Below, one piece after another: positions 1-8,429 of a DNA stretch of 64,000 nucleotides. This DNA comes from Oscillospiraceae bacterium (GTDB lineage Bacteria > Bacillota > Clostridia > Oscillospirales > Ruminococcaceae), in NCBI GenBank assembly GCA_031282245.1, contig JAITEB010000017.1:124001-188000 (forward strand), in the 5' to 3' direction. Numbering within the stretch: the first letter of the stretch is position 1; each line of letters begins with the position of its first letter. The notes beneath the pieces are model-generated. The model was not told the origin of the DNA, did no database searches, and saw nothing but the letters and a program-made list of their open reading frames with translations. Made by a program: the position numbers and the translations under genes.

Positions 1-393
1 GGCATATGCGGCAAAAAAATAATCAGCACGATTGTGGCCGCCGAACCGATCGGGCCAAAAAAACTGCTGGATCTGCTTTTGATTGCGCCCTGCACGGGGA
101 ACACACTGGGAAAACTTGCTAACGGAATCAGCGACACAAGCGTAACTCTTGCTGCAAAGGCTCATCTGCGCAACCTGCGCCCGGCGCTTATCGCCGTCTC
201 CAGCAACGACGCGCTCAGCAGCTCCGCAAAGAACATAGGGCTTTTGTTCAACATGAAAAATATTTATTTTGTGCCTATGCGCCAGGACGACCCGACAGGC
301 AAGAACAATTCCCTTGTGGCGGATTTTGACAAAATCCCGGACGCGCTTGAGGCCGCTCTGCACAGAAGACAGATTCAGCCGGTTTTTACCTGA
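1..393 (+). CDS. dpaB: Dipicolinate synthase subunit B, 3' part (5' end outside window)
   Basis: The open frame runs from base 1, so the gene is cut by the window edge; about 130 codons are visible of a family length near 195. The visible part carries the flavoprotein-like stretch IISTIVAAEPIGP, then APCTGNTLGKLANGISDTSVT and LAAKAHLRN, and ends in the typical RRQIQPVF tail. DpaB (SpoVFB) works with DpaA in the mother cell to make dipicolinic acid, the calcium chelator of the spore core. Its presence is the main sign that this organism forms endospores. An apparent ATG-like start at base 34 is an internal GTG codon and not the real start. A hairpin follows the stop codon. Confidence 0.93.
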   Translation, partial: GICGKKIISTIVAAEPIGPKKLLDLLLIAPCTGNTLGKLANGISDTSVTLAAKAHLRNLRPALIAVSSNDALSSSAKNIGLLFNMKNIYFVPMRQDDPTGKNNSLVADFDKIPDALEAALHRRQIQPVFT

Positions 394-398
394 CAACG

Positions 399-440
399 CA
401 AAAGAGCGGGGACAGACAAGCGCCCGCGCCCGCTCTTTTG
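399..440 (+). terminator. Stem-loop after dpaB, probable terminator
   Basis: A perfect 12-bp stem (399-410 with 429-440) begins six bases after the dpaB stop. The run of T that follows is weak, so termination is likely but not certain. Bases 394-403 could also pair with 453-461, giving an alternative fold. Confidence 0.55.
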
Positions 441-557
441 GCTGGATATCTGTTTTGCGTTAAATAAAATGGCGCAGGAGCATAAAAGAGAATTCGCGAG
501 AAAATACGAGCATAACAGAGTTTTATCAAGCCTAAATTAAAATTTTCAAAAAAGCTC

Positions 558-586
558 TTGACAAGCTCTCAACATGCTTTTATAAT
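558..586 (+). promoter_or_regulatory. Sigma-A promoter of rplM-rpsI
   Basis: TTGACA at 558-563 and TATAAT at 581-586 are both perfect consensus hexamers with a 17-base spacer. They lie about 75 bases before the rplM start. The leader between them could form a short stem (CTGCA/TGCAG near 602-633). An autoregulatory L13 leader is possible but I cannot support one. Confidence 0.9.
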
Positions 587-662
587 ATAGCATGTCGTTT
601 ACTGCATTGAGCCTTTTTGAAAACTTTGCAGAGAATTTAATAAAATGGAGGTAAATCTCGTT

Positions 663-1091
663 ATGTCGACATATATGCCCAAAAAAGCTGACCTGAGCCG
701 CAAATGGTATATAATTGACGCAGAGGGCAGATCGCTTGGACATGTCGCCGCCGCCGCCGCCCATATCCTGCGCGGCAAGCACAAGCCCACTTTTGCCCCA
801 CATGCCGATTGCGGCGATAACGTCGTCGTTATCAACGCCTCAAAAACAGTCCTCACCGGCAACAAGCTCGACAAAAAGAAATATTACAGGCATTCGGGCT
901 GGATTGGCGGCCTGAAAGAAACCAGCTACAGGAAACTGATGGCCGAGCGTCCTGAGTTCGCTCTGTTAAAAGCTGTCAAGGGTATGCTCCCGGACACCAC
1001 TTTGGGAAGAAACGCGGCCACCCGCATCCGGGTTTACCGCGGCGCGGACCACAAACAGGCCGCGCAAAAACCGGAAACCTGGAATTTCTGA
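663..1091 (+). CDS. rplM: 50S ribosomal protein L13
   Basis: L13 is an early-assembling protein of the large ribosomal subunit. The 142-residue product has the typical [17 protein letters not shown] start, the [20 protein letters not shown] stretch, [13 protein letters not shown], and the [20 protein letters not shown] region near the C terminus. An upstream in-frame ATG at 645 overlaps the GGAGGT ribosome binding site, so the ATG at 663 is the real start. The next gene is rpsI, the usual partner, 32 bases downstream. A consensus promoter sits upstream. Confidence 0.97.
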   Translation: MSTYMPKKADLSRKWYIIDAEGRSLGHVAAAAAHILRGKHKPTFAPHADCGDNVVVINASKTVLTGNKLDKKKYYRHSGWIGGLKETSYRKLMAERPEFALLKAVKGMLPDTTLGRNAATRIRVYRGADHKQAAQKPETWNF

Positions 1092-1123
1092 TTAATTTTG
1101 TGAAAAGGAGGACTTAAAATACT

Positions 1124-1528
1124 ATGTACGAATCAAGCCGCCCCTACTTCTATGGAACCGGCAGACGGAAAAAATCCGTGGCCCGTGTCCGCGTTTATGC
1201 CGGCAACGGAAAAATTACTATTAACAACCGCGACATAGACGATTATTTCGGCCTTGAGACGCTGAAGCTAATTGTCCGCCAGCCGCTGAGCCTGGTTGGT
1301 CTCGTCGATAAATTTGACATTATATGCACAGTCGCCGGAGGCGGCGTCACCGGCCAGGCCGGCGCAATCCGCCACGGTCTCAGCCGCGCTATGCTTCAAT
1401 ATAGCGAAGGAGAGCTGCGCCCTGTCTTGAAAAAGGCCGGCTTCCTCACACGCGATCCCAGAATGAAAGAGCGCAAAAAATACGGTCTTAAAAAAGCCCG
1501 CAAAGCGCCCCAATTCTCAAAGAGATAA
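1124..1528 (+). CDS. rpsI: 30S ribosomal protein S9
   Basis: S9 belongs to the head of the small subunit; its C-terminal tail reaches the peptidyl-tRNA site. The 134-residue protein shows the family opening [18 protein letters not shown], the [19 protein letters not shown] core, and the basic tail ending in QFSKR, with the conserved terminal KR. AAGGAGG lies about 11 bases before the start. It is co-transcribed with rplM and followed by a strong terminator. Confidence 0.97.
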   Translation: MYESSRPYFYGTGRRKKSVARVRVYAGNGKITINNRDIDDYFGLETLKLIVRQPLSLVGLVDKFDIICTVAGGGVTGQAGAIRHGLSRAMLQYSEGELRPVLKKAGFLTRDPRMKERKKYGLKKARKAPQFSKR

Positions 1529-1546
1529 TTACCCGGTTTTTTTAAT

Positions 1547-1600
1547 AAGCCCCCGGAGCAGCTCGACGCTTAGGGGGCTTTGATTTATAATTTTTTATGG
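1547..1600 (+). terminator. Intrinsic terminator of rplM-rpsI
   Basis: An 8-bp stem AAGCCCCC/GGGGGCTT (1547-1554 with 1573-1580) is followed by a T-rich tail (1580-1598). Confidence 0.85.
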
Positions 1601-1606
1601 CGGCGG

Positions 1607-1635
1607 TTGACAAATACGCAAAATTTACGTATTAT
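1607..1635 (+). promoter_or_regulatory. Sigma-A promoter of fabZ
   Basis: TTGACA at 1607-1612 and TATTAT at 1630-1635, spacer 17 bases. It lies just after the rpsI terminator and about 95 bases before the fabZ start. Confidence 0.82.
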
Positions 1636-1728
1636 TATAGCAAACAAGAATGATGATGCCCCAAGAACTTGTGTTTGTTTTGTATTGTACAGGCCGGAGG
1701 GCTTTTTTAAAGAAAGGAAATAAATCAT

Positions 1729-2172
1729 ATGGCGACGCTAATGCGAAGAGAGCAGATAAGGGAAGTCATCCGCAACAGGGAGCCTTTTCTGCTGATAGAC
1801 GAAATAACGGGGCTTATCCCCGGCCAGCAGGCAATCGCGCAGCTTCACCTGACGGGGGAGGAGTTCTGGTTTTCCGGGCACTTCCCGGAGTATCCCCTTG
1901 TTCCCGGCAGCCTGATTATCGAAATGATTGCTCAGGCGGCGGCTGTCTGCGCGCTTTCGCTGCCCGAAAACAGCGGAAAGGTCGTCAGTCTTGCCGCTGT
2001 GGACAAAGCCCGTTTCAGGAGAAAGGTTTTTCCGGAGGAGACGCTTACTGTTGAGGCGAAAATTATTAAAACGCGCGGAAATACAAAATTTGTGCGCGGT
2101 TCGGCCGAGGTGAACGGCGAAGCTGTTTTAAGCGCGAACCTGGTAATTGCCCTGTCTGACGCATTGAAATAA
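1729..2172 (+). CDS. fabZ: FabZ-type 3-hydroxyacyl-ACP dehydratase
   Basis: FabZ removes water from 3-hydroxyacyl-ACP in the fatty acid elongation cycle in the cytoplasm. The 147-residue protein is one hot-dog domain. The active-site block GHFPEYPLVPGSLIIEMIAQAA (residues 50-71) holds the catalytic histidine (H51) and glutamate (E65). YPLVPGS replaces the more usual HPVMPGV, which is within family variation. AAAGGA precedes the ATG; a second ATG four codons in is a possible alternative. The gene stands away from any fab cluster and is followed 15 bases later by a Dabb gene, so it may act in a side pathway and not in bulk lipid synthesis. That last point is inference. Confidence 0.88.
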   Translation: MATLMRREQIREVIRNREPFLLIDEITGLIPGQQAIAQLHLTGEEFWFSGHFPEYPLVPGSLIIEMIAQAAAVCALSLPENSGKVVSLAAVDKARFRRKVFPEETLTVEAKIIKTRGNTKFVRGSAEVNGEAVLSANLVIALSDALK

Positions 2173-2187
2173 TAAGGCGGTGAAACC

Positions 2188-2493
2188 GTGCGGCTTAAAC
2201 ATATTGTGTGCTGGAATTTCAAAAAGGGTTTTACGCCGGAAGAACTCGGCGCCCGCGCGCGGCGGGCAAAAGCCGGTTTTGAGGCGCTTTCCGGTCTTAT
2301 TGACGGGCTTGTCTGTATAAAAGCGATTGACGCCCCGCTTCCTTCCGGCAACAAAGATTTTGCGCTGCTGTCCGTTTTTGAAAGCGAAGACGCGCTGGCG
2401 GGGTATCAGGCTCATCCGGAACATGTGAAAGTGTCTGAGTTTGTCCGCGAATTCTGCGAGGGCAGAGCCTGTGTGGACTTTTTTGACGAATAA
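2188..2493 (+). CDS. Dabb (stress-response A/B barrel) domain protein
   Basis: The 101-residue protein begins LKHIVCWNFKKG and contains the conserved histidine and HPEHVKVSEFV segment typical of small dimeric Dabb-domain (ferredoxin-like barrel) proteins. Members include stress proteins and a few cyclases or decarboxylases, and no specific reaction can be read here. The start is GTG with GGCGGTG just upstream. It is probably co-transcribed with fabZ and ends at a strong bidirectional terminator. Confidence 0.78.
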   Translation: MRLKHIVCWNFKKGFTPEELGARARRAKAGFEALSGLIDGLVCIKAIDAPLPSGNKDFALLSVFESEDALAGYQAHPEHVKVSEFVREFCEGRACVDFFDE

Positions 2494-2496
2494 ATT

Positions 2497-2530
2497 AAAA
2501 GCGCGCGGAATTTAATCCGGCGCGCTTTTT
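2497..2530. terminator. Bidirectional terminator between convergent genes
   Basis: AAAAGCGCGC (2497-2506) pairs with GCGCGCTTTT (2520-2529), with further inner CGGA/TCCG pairing. The A run on the left and T run on the right serve both the Dabb gene and the opposing rhomboid-like gene. Confidence 0.85.
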
Positions 2531-2532
2531 TA

Positions 2533-3171
2533 TTATTTATACCTGTTTTTTCTGTTTTTGATGTGATGGATCCAGCCCTTGACGCTCTCGTAATAATCCC
2601 GGCCGAAGAAAAGCAGCAAATTCAAAAGCGAAAGAAGCGCCTCCAGTCTGCCCGGCCAGGAATTCACGATAATCAAAAAAAGATAAACCGCCGCGTTAAA
2701 CCAGCCAAGCCATTTCACCCTTATTGGAATAAAGAAAAACAGCCGGATTTCCACGTTTGGGAACAGCGTCGCGAAGGCCAGAAAGAGCGTAATATTTAAA
2801 TATAAATCCGTCGCAAAGCCTGTGATAAACCCGCCGATAATCGCAAGAACCATGCCCATAAAATAAAAGACATTAAAGCCCAGCGTCCCCCATTCATGCT
2901 CCAGCGACGAGCCGATCCACCAGTAAAAATAAAGGCTGAACGCAAGCCACAGAAGATTGCTGTCGTCCGGGATAAAAACAAAGGTCAGCGCCCGCCAAAT
3001 TTCGCCGCGCAAAACCGCCTCCCGCGAGAAAAGCAAAAACGAAGCGGCATTAATCTGCACAAGCGACGAAAAAAGAAAAACCGCCAGCTTTGCGATGACA
3101 ATTACTATCATCAGGTTTGGAATTCCAAAATCCCGCCCGACTTTGCGCTGTAATTTATAAACCCATTTCAC
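2533..3171 (-). CDS. Rhomboid-like membrane protein lacking catalytic residues
   Basis: The 212-residue protein has about six hydrophobic segments. Between the first and second lies the L1-loop-like GEIWRALTFVFIP block that marks the rhomboid superfamily. The GxSG serine motif expected in the fourth helix is absent (NITLFLAFATLFP stands there), and the sixth helix has NLLLFFG where the catalytic histidine should be. It therefore looks like a rhomboid pseudoprotease of the kind common in Clostridia. Start is GTG at 3171, overlapping the rsmA stop as GTGA, with AAAGGAG upstream, so it is translationally coupled to rsmA. Confidence 0.7.
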   Translation of the reverse strand: MKWVYKLQRKVGRDFGIPNLMIVIVIAKLAVFLFSSLVQINAASFLLFSREAVLRGEIWRALTFVFIPDDSNLLWLAFSLYFYWWIGSSLEHEWGTLGFNVFYFMGMVLAIIGGFITGFATDLYLNITLFLAFATLFPNVEIRLFFFIPIRVKWLGWFNAAVYLFLIIVNSWPGRLEALLSLLNLLLFFGRDYYESVKGWIHHIKNRKNRYK

Positions 3172-4043
3172 TGTATTAATAACTCCTTTGAATTATTTAT
3201 TTTGTCGGCTATATCGCAAAAATTCCGCAAGCTTAGTTCCTCGGCGCGGACGTTTGCCCCAAGCCCGCAGGCCGAAATAATCCCGGCCGTTTCCGCCTTA
3301 GAAAGCCCGAAGCCCGCCAAAAGGCAGTTTTGCAGCGTTTTGCGCCGCATTGAAAAGCCCGCTTTCACCGTTTTGAAAAAAAGTTTCTCGTTTTGGGGCG
3401 TGACGGACGGCGCAGGCAGAAGCTCAAGCCGGATGACGCTTGAATCGACGCTGGGCGGCGGCAGGAAAGAGCCTCTTGAAACGTTGAATAAAATCCGCGG
3501 CTTTGTATAATAGCGCACGGCCAGACTGATTGCCCCCGCCTCGCGGGTTCCGGGTTCGGCGCAGATCCTCCGGGCGGCTTCTTTTTGAACCATGACAGTG
3601 ATTGATTTTATTCCCGGCTTTTCTTCCAGAAGCTTCATAATGACCGGACTTGTTATATAATACGGCAGGTTTGCGCAGACAAAAACTTTTTTTCCAGAAA
3701 ATTCTTCCTGTATCAGCCTTTTCAAGTCCAGCCTTAAAATATCGCCGTTTATTATTTTGATATTATCATAGCCGGCCAAAGTTTCGTCAAGAACAGGCAG
3801 AAGTTTTTTGTCAATTTCAATGCAGACAAGCTTTCCCGCTCTTTTAGCAAGTTCTTCCGACAGAACGCCAATGCCCGGACCAATCTCAATGACGCCGCTG
3901 TTTTTGTCAATGCCGCTGAGTTCCCCCATTCTCGAACAGACAGAAGGGTTTGTTATAAAATTTTGCCCAAGAGCTTTTGAAAAATTGAAGCCGTGCCTTT
4001 TTAAAACTTCGCGTATGACTGATATATTATAAAGTTCAGGCAT
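3168..4043 (-). CDS. rsmA: 16S rRNA (adenine-N6,N6)-dimethyltransferase RsmA/KsgA
   Basis: RsmA dimethylates two adjacent adenines near the 3' end of 16S rRNA during late small-subunit assembly. The 291-residue protein has FSKALGQNFI near residue 22, the SAM-binding motif VIEIGPGIGVL (51-61), and the catalytic motif NLPYY (125-129). Loss of this enzyme gives kasugamycin resistance in other bacteria. It is 38 bases after ruvX on the same strand and overlaps the rhomboid-like gene by four bases. Confidence 0.95.
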   Translation of the reverse strand: MPELYNISVIREVLKRHGFNFSKALGQNFITNPSVCSRMGELSGIDKNSGVIEIGPGIGVLSEELAKRAGKLVCIEIDKKLLPVLDETLAGYDNIKIINGDILRLDLKRLIQEEFSGKKVFVCANLPYYITSPVIMKLLEEKPGIKSITVMVQKEAARRICAEPGTREAGAISLAVRYYTKPRILFNVSRGSFLPPPSVDSSVIRLELLPAPSVTPQNEKLFFKTVKAGFSMRRKTLQNCLLAGFGLSKAETAGIISACGLGANVRAEELSLRNFCDIADKINNSKELLIQ

Positions 4044-4081
4044 TGTATTATCCTCGCGCTTTCTGAAGGGCGCGGCCGCCC

Positions 4082-4507
4082 CTATGCTGTGCCGCTGTTT
4101 TTCCGGTAGTCAAGATAGCTCTGCAAAATCACGGCGGCGGCGGCTTCGTCAATAATGCCGCGCTGCCTGCGGCTGTCGACGTTCGCGTCGCTCAGATAGC
4201 GCGAAGCAAGGACAGTGCTCTGCCGCTCGTCCCAAAGCTCAATGGGCAGTTCCGTCCTCATCTTTAAGTTAAGAGCGAATTCGCGGGATTTTGCCGCGCG
4301 GATGCCTTCGCTGCCGTCCATGTTGCGGGGCAGGCCGATCACTATCATCCTGGCCTCAAATTCCTGTGCGGCGGCCAAGACTTTTTCAAGCGTCTTTTTT
4401 ATGTTATATTCTTTTATAACGCCAACCGGAGAAGCGAGTGTTTCCGTCCTGTCGCAGACGGCAAGGCCGGTCCGCGCGTCCCCCAGGTCAACCGCCATTA
4501 TTTTCAT
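4082..4507 (-). CDS. ruvX: YqgF/RuvX family pre-16S rRNA nuclease
   Basis: The 141-residue RNase H-fold protein carries the first acidic motif MAVDLGDARTG (D7), the IGLPRNMDGSEG stretch, the WDERQST motif, and the terminal DEAAAAVILQSYLD acidic motif. All catalytic acids of the family are present. It is believed to trim the 5' end of 16S rRNA, which fits its place directly before rsmA. Its ATG overlaps the previous gene's stop by one base (TAATG). Confidence 0.92.
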   Translation of the reverse strand: MKIMAVDLGDARTGLAVCDRTETLASPVGVIKEYNIKKTLEKVLAAAQEFEARMIVIGLPRNMDGSEGIRAAKSREFALNLKMRTELPIELWDERQSTVLASRYLSDANVDSRRQRGIIDEAAAAVILQSYLDYRKNSGTA

Positions 4508-5190
4508 TACGACAGCCCCTTAAATTTGTTATATATTTTTTCGTATTCTTCGTATTCCGCCCTCCGCTCGTCGGTTTTAAGGCTTTCTTTATCGACGGGC
4601 ACCAGACCCATATAGAGCTTCAAATCCTCATACACAGTGCCTTTAAACGGGGAATTTCTTTCATTAAGGAGAAAATAGTTCTTTGCGCCGTCCTCCAAAA
4701 GGAAAATGCCCTGCTGCTCAAAAACAAGCGAATTCACTGCGTCGTCAAAGATATACAGCTTGACTTCCCCCATCGAAAGCTCGGCCATAAGCTTAACCTG
4801 GCCGGCCATGGCTGCCTGCATGTCCGCGGTGTCGCCGCTGTCCAGATTGATGCTTTCGACGCTGATATTAACTTTGCCGTCGTGGTTTATGTCGGCGGCA
4901 TTCTCGGTGAGACTGGCGGCGACAAGTTTACTGTCCTCGCCGGCAAGATAAAAATTGGCGACAATAATTATTCTGTAGTCGTATTTTACTTTGTTAAAGC
5001 ATTCTGTAAGCGCAAAAGCAAATATCGCGACGGCAAAAATTGCGCCTATTAACTGCCATTTATAGTGATAAAAAAAGTTTGAAAGCTTTGCTTTGAATCC
5101 TTTAGGTTTTTCATAGCGCGCTTTCGGGGCTTCTTCTATTTTGACGCGCTCCTGCAATTCGGCAAGTTTCAGCCGGTCTTCCCTGCTCAT
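4507..5190 (-). CDS. Unknown protein with one membrane segment
   Basis: The 227-residue protein has a charged cytoplasmic N terminus of about 42 residues, one membrane helix (about 44-62, WQLIGAIFAVAIFAFAL), and a soluble C-terminal part of about 165 residues that should face outside. No cysteine lipobox and no recognised enzyme motif is visible. Its stop overlaps the ruvX start and it follows the DUF3810-like gene by about 30 bases. I do not recognise a family. Confidence 0.65.
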   Translation of the reverse strand: MSREDRLKLAELQERVKIEEAPKARYEKPKGFKAKLSNFFYHYKWQLIGAIFAVAIFAFALTECFNKVKYDYRIIIVANFYLAGEDSKLVAASLTENAADINHDGKVNISVESINLDSGDTADMQAAMAGQVKLMAELSMGEVKLYIFDDAVNSLVFEQQGIFLLEDGAKNYFLLNERNSPFKGTVYEDLKLYMGLVPVDKESLKTDERRAEYEEYEKIYNKFKGLS

Positions 5191-5219
5191 TTTTCCGCTT
5201 CCTCCCTGATTGCTTGAAA

Positions 5220-6311
5220 TTAAAGTTTTCCGCTTCTCCGATAGGCCAAAAATATGTCTATAAATCCGCCGAAAATATAAGCGTCCTCTGAATTTTTTTT
5301 CAGGGCATAATTACCAATGTCAAGCGGTTTTCCGCCAAAATTTTCCCAATAGGCGGAGTTTGCGTCCAGGTCTGTTTTAACTTTATCTGACAAAAGCGCA
5401 AAGGCTTCGTCATATTTGCTCCGGTCAGCGTCTTTCAGCGCGGGGAGAAGATATTCCAGCGCAAGCACGGAGCCGGAATATTTAAATTCAGGGTGCCGGC
5501 TTACTCTGCATACAAGCCAGGCGATAAAATTAGCATCCCCCTCGCTGACGTAGCCGCGCAGGTTTGCAAGCCCGCGCTCCATGGCGGCGGGTTGAAGACA
5601 GCCCGGAATGTCGGTGTTAATCCCGGCCTCGTAAGTAAAGGGAAAGAAAATTTCTGTCAGGCGCGCCATGGAAAGCAGGTTTGAAAGTCCCAGCGGCTTT
5701 GGCTGGAGGTAAAATCCGGACAAAAAATCATAGTCAACGGCCAGCTCGTTCATGTTGAGGCGGGAAAGCTCAAGATAGCCTTCCGCGCCGTGGAGGGCGC
5801 CGCTAAGGACAAACACGCCGTTTTCGTCTTCCGAAAGGTTTTCCCGGGCGGCGTTTGCTTCTGCGGCGGTTGCGGCGGTTGCGGCGTAAAGGCTGTCCAG
5901 CGTTGAGGGGCTTATGTTAAACCCGGCTTTTGTGGCAAACGACGGCCTGTAGATATTAATGCCGTACAGAGCGGTATATAAAAAGCTTAATACAACAGCG
6001 GCGCAGACTATATTTACGACAAATTTATACAGCTCGACAAGTTTTTTGCCTCTGGGCAGGTTTATTATTTTTACTATAACAGAGATTATATAAAAAACAA
6101 TCAGGAAAAAAGCGACCACTATCAGGATTTCCGCAAGAGAAAACTGCAAAAAGGCCGTGAGTATATTAATCGAGGAGGATATAATCGGGTAAAAGCCTTC
6201 GCTGTAGTTGATTTCCAGAGCCGTCGGGTGAGCCTTTGCCCATGCGACAAGTATATAATTAAGCGGCAGAAGCACAAGCGCAAAGAGCCTTTTTAGTCCA
6301 TATTTTTCCAT
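5220..6311 (-). CDS. DUF3810-like membrane protein with degenerate zinc site
   Basis: The 363-residue protein has three membrane helices in the first 115 residues, then a soluble region. That region contains the family block RGYVSEGDANFIAWLVCR, which matches RGFAREDEANF in DUF3810 proteins. In that family an HExxH metal motif sits directly before this block; here the equivalent positions read RGLAN, so both histidines and the glutamate are gone. The open frame extends to 6374, but AAGGGGA lies just before the ATG at 6311, which I take as the start. Confidence 0.68.
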   Translation of the reverse strand: MEKYGLKRLFALVLLPLNYILVAWAKAHPTALEINYSEGFYPIISSSINILTAFLQFSLAEILIVVAFFLIVFYIISVIVKIINLPRGKKLVELYKFVVNIVCAAVVLSFLYTALYGINIYRPSFATKAGFNISPSTLDSLYAATAATAAEANAARENLSEDENGVFVLSGALHGAEGYLELSRLNMNELAVDYDFLSGFYLQPKPLGLSNLLSMARLTEIFFPFTYEAGINTDIPGCLQPAAMERGLANLRGYVSEGDANFIAWLVCRVSRHPEFKYSGSVLALEYLLPALKDADRSKYDEAFALLSDKVKTDLDANSAYWENFGGKPLDIGNYALKKNSEDAYIFGGFIDIFLAYRRSGKL

Positions 6312-6456
6312 AAGATTCCCCTTAATAATCACTGCGTCCCGGAGCCGCTGTATAAAATACATATTATATATCATACAACATTTTATATAAAAAGTGTAGT
6401 GAAAATTTTAAATATTGCCCATATAAATATATAGGCCAAAATATCGCCTTTTATTC

Positions 6457-6485
6457 AGCGGCGCACTCTTCCAAAACGCGCCGCT
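6457..6485 (+). terminator. GC-rich hairpin in the lysS leader
   Basis: An 8-bp perfect stem AGCGGCGC/GCGCCGCT (6457-6464 with 6478-6485) is followed by TTGTGTTATT, about 50 bases before lysS. It could end upstream transcription or attenuate lysS. Confidence 0.4.
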
Positions 6486-6536
6486 TTGTGTTATTATAAA
6501 TCTCAAACAACAAAAAAGAAAGAGAGGAAGCATAAG

Positions 6537-8036
6537 ATGAGCGATGAAATTTTAACCGGAACCGCCCCGGAAGAACTCCAGGACTTAAACGAAGTTATGG
6601 CCATAAGACGCGGCAAGCTTGACGAGCTGAAAGCAGGCGGCCAAAACCCTTTCGAGATAACTGTGTTTAACAAGCGGGACATAGAGTCAATCATAGGCAA
6701 TTTTGAAGCGCTGGAGGGCAAAGACGTCTCTGTCGCCGGGCGAATGATGAGCCGCCGCGATATGGGCAAGGCCAATTTTATTGACGTCCGTGATGAAAGC
6801 GCGAAAATTCAAGCGTATGTCCGGGTAAACGATATCGGCGAAGAAAGCTTTGCCGCGTTTAAAAAATGGGATATAGGCGATATTATAGGCGTTGAGGGCT
6901 TTGTTTTCCGCACGCGCCGCGGAGAAATCTCTGTCCACGCGAAAAAAATCACGCTTTTGTCGAAGTCCCTGCGCCCGCTTCCGGAAAAATTCCATGGTCT
7001 GCGCGATACCGACCTTAGGTACCGCCAGCGCTATCTTGACCTGATCGTCAACCCGGAAGCGCGCGCGGTTTTTGAAAAGCGTTCGGCTATTATTACAGAA
7101 ATACGCCAGTTTATGTCCGAGCGGGGCTTCCTGGAGGTCGAAACTCCCGTTTTGCACAGCAACGCGGGCGGAGCCGCCGCGCGGCCTTTCGTCACGCACC
7201 ACAACGCGTTAAATATAGACTTGTATCTTAGAATTGCCCTTGAGCTTCACCTGAAAAGGCTTATTGTAGGCGGCTTTGAGCGCGTTTATGAGATTGGCCG
7301 GGTTTTCCGCAACGAGGGCATGGACACGCGCCACAACCCGGAATTCACCATGCTGGAGCTTTATCAGGCTTATACCGACTACAACGGCATGATGGACATC
7401 GCCGAAGAACTGTTCCGCCGCGCCGCTCACAAGATCTGCGGAACAGGCCGGATTGCTTTCGAGGGGCGCGAGCTGGATTTAGACAAGCCCTTTGAACGCC
7501 TTCCCATGAAAGACGCGGTAAAGCGTTTTACGGGTGTGGATTTTGACGCGCTTCACACGCTGGAGGAAGCCCGCGCCGCCGCCGACGCTAATCATGTCAA
7601 GTATGAAAAGCACCACCTCAAGGGCGATATTTTAAACCTGTTTTTTGAGGAATTCTGCGAAGAAAAAATTATCCAGCCGACTTTTATCATGAATCACCCT
7701 GTCGAAATTTCCCCGCTTGCAAAAAAATGCCCGGACAACCCGGAATACACCGAGCGCTTCGAGCTGTTTATCATTGGCCGCGAATATGCGAACGCCTTCT
7801 CGGAGCTTAACGATCCAGTTGACCAGCGCGAACGCTTTGTGCGCCAGGCCGAGCTTAAAGCCGCCGGGGACGCCGAAGCCAACGACATTGACGAGGATTT
7901 TATCAGCGCGCTTGAATACGGAATGCCCCCGACAGGCGGCATGGGGATCGGCGTCGACCGCCTTGTCATGTTGCTTACTAACAGCGTTTCAATTCGGGAT
8001 GTGCTTCTGTTCCCCACAATGAAGCCGATTTTGTAA
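6537..8036 (+). CDS. lysS: Lysyl-tRNA synthetase, class II
   Basis: LysS charges tRNA-Lys. The 499-residue protein has an N-terminal OB-fold anticodon-binding domain (about 60-180, with [19 protein letters not shown]) and a class II catalytic domain with motif 2 [18 protein letters not shown] and motif 3 [12 protein letters not shown]. The frame opens at 6486, but GAGAGG followed by the ATG at 6537 (MSDEILTG) fits the normal start of the family. The gene stands alone with no T-box visible upstream. Confidence 0.96.
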   Translation: MSDEILTGTAPEELQDLNEVMAIRRGKLDELKAGGQNPFEITVFNKRDIESIIGNFEALEGKDVSVAGRMMSRRDMGKANFIDVRDESAKIQAYVRVNDIGEESFAAFKKWDIGDIIGVEGFVFRTRRGEISVHAKKITLLSKSLRPLPEKFHGLRDTDLRYRQRYLDLIVNPEARAVFEKRSAIITEIRQFMSERGFLEVETPVLHSNAGGAAARPFVTHHNALNIDLYLRIALELHLKRLIVGGFERVYEIGRVFRNEGMDTRHNPEFTMLELYQAYTDYNGMMDIAEELFRRAAHKICGTGRIAFEGRELDLDKPFERLPMKDAVKRFTGVDFDALHTLEEARAAADANHVKYEKHHLKGDILNLFFEEFCEEKIIQPTFIMNHPVEISPLAKKCPDNPEYTERFELFIIGREYANAFSELNDPVDQRERFVRQAELKAAGDAEANDIDEDFISALEYGMPPTGGMGIGVDRLVMLLTNSVSIRDVLLFPTMKPIL

Positions 8037-8080
8037 GGGATTATAGGCCAAATTGTTTTATTTGAAAGGACATAAATATT

Positions 8081-8278
8081 ATGGAGGTTATTTTTTCAAG
8101 GCGAGCAAAGAAAGTGCTGGAAACTTTGGATTCGAGGTTAAAAAGCAGAATAATATTGTCCTTAGAAAGGCTTCCTTTCGGTGACATAAAGAAACTTCAA
8201 GTTAGAATAAAATGGAGGTATTTTTATGAATATTACTCGAGAGGCACTACACCATCTTATCGACGTAGCAAATACTGA
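8081..8278 (+). pseudogene. Truncated RelE/ParE-type toxin
   Basis: The first 40 residues (MEVIFSRRAKKVLETLD, then RIILSLERLPFGDIKKLQ) match the N-terminal half of RelE/ParE-family toxins. The C-terminal half, which should carry the YRLRVGDYRV-type core and catalytic basic residues, is missing. After residue 41 the frame runs into unrelated sequence that overlaps the next gene by 53 bases. I read this as a toxin remnant. The stretch is more AT-rich than its neighbours lysS and rqcH, which suggests past acquisition. Confidence 0.6.
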
Positions 8279-8423
8279 CCGATTTGGAGATGTCTTCAGA
8301 ATTCTCATGGAAAGTCTTCCTGAAGATAAAATGTTGCCAGATGAGGAAGAAGAAATCATCGCTGGCAGAAAAGAAATAGAGAATGGGGAATATTATACTG
8401 TGGATGAAATTAATTGGGAGTAA
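8226..8423 (+). CDS. Small antitoxin-like protein
   Basis: This 65-residue acidic protein ends with EEIIAGRKEIENGEYYTVDEINWE, the kind of acidic tail seen in antitoxins that pair with RelE/ParE toxins. A ribosome binding site GGAGG lies eight bases before the ATG. It follows the truncated toxin, whereas antitoxin usually comes first, and no intact toxin follows because rqcH starts six bases after its stop. It may be a solitary antitoxin left after toxin decay. Confidence 0.5.
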   Translation: MNITREALHHLIDVANTDRFGDVFRILMESLPEDKMLPDEEEEIIAGRKEIENGEYYTVDEINWE

Positions 8424-8429
8424 AAAAAT

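Noticed and set aside
593..660. L13 leader autoregulatory RNA upstream of rplM
   Set aside because: Only one weak 5-bp stem is visible and I cannot match the known leader structure by eye.
2896..3160. Small plus-strand frames opposite the rhomboid-like gene
   Set aside because: They are basic low-complexity shadows with no start signals.
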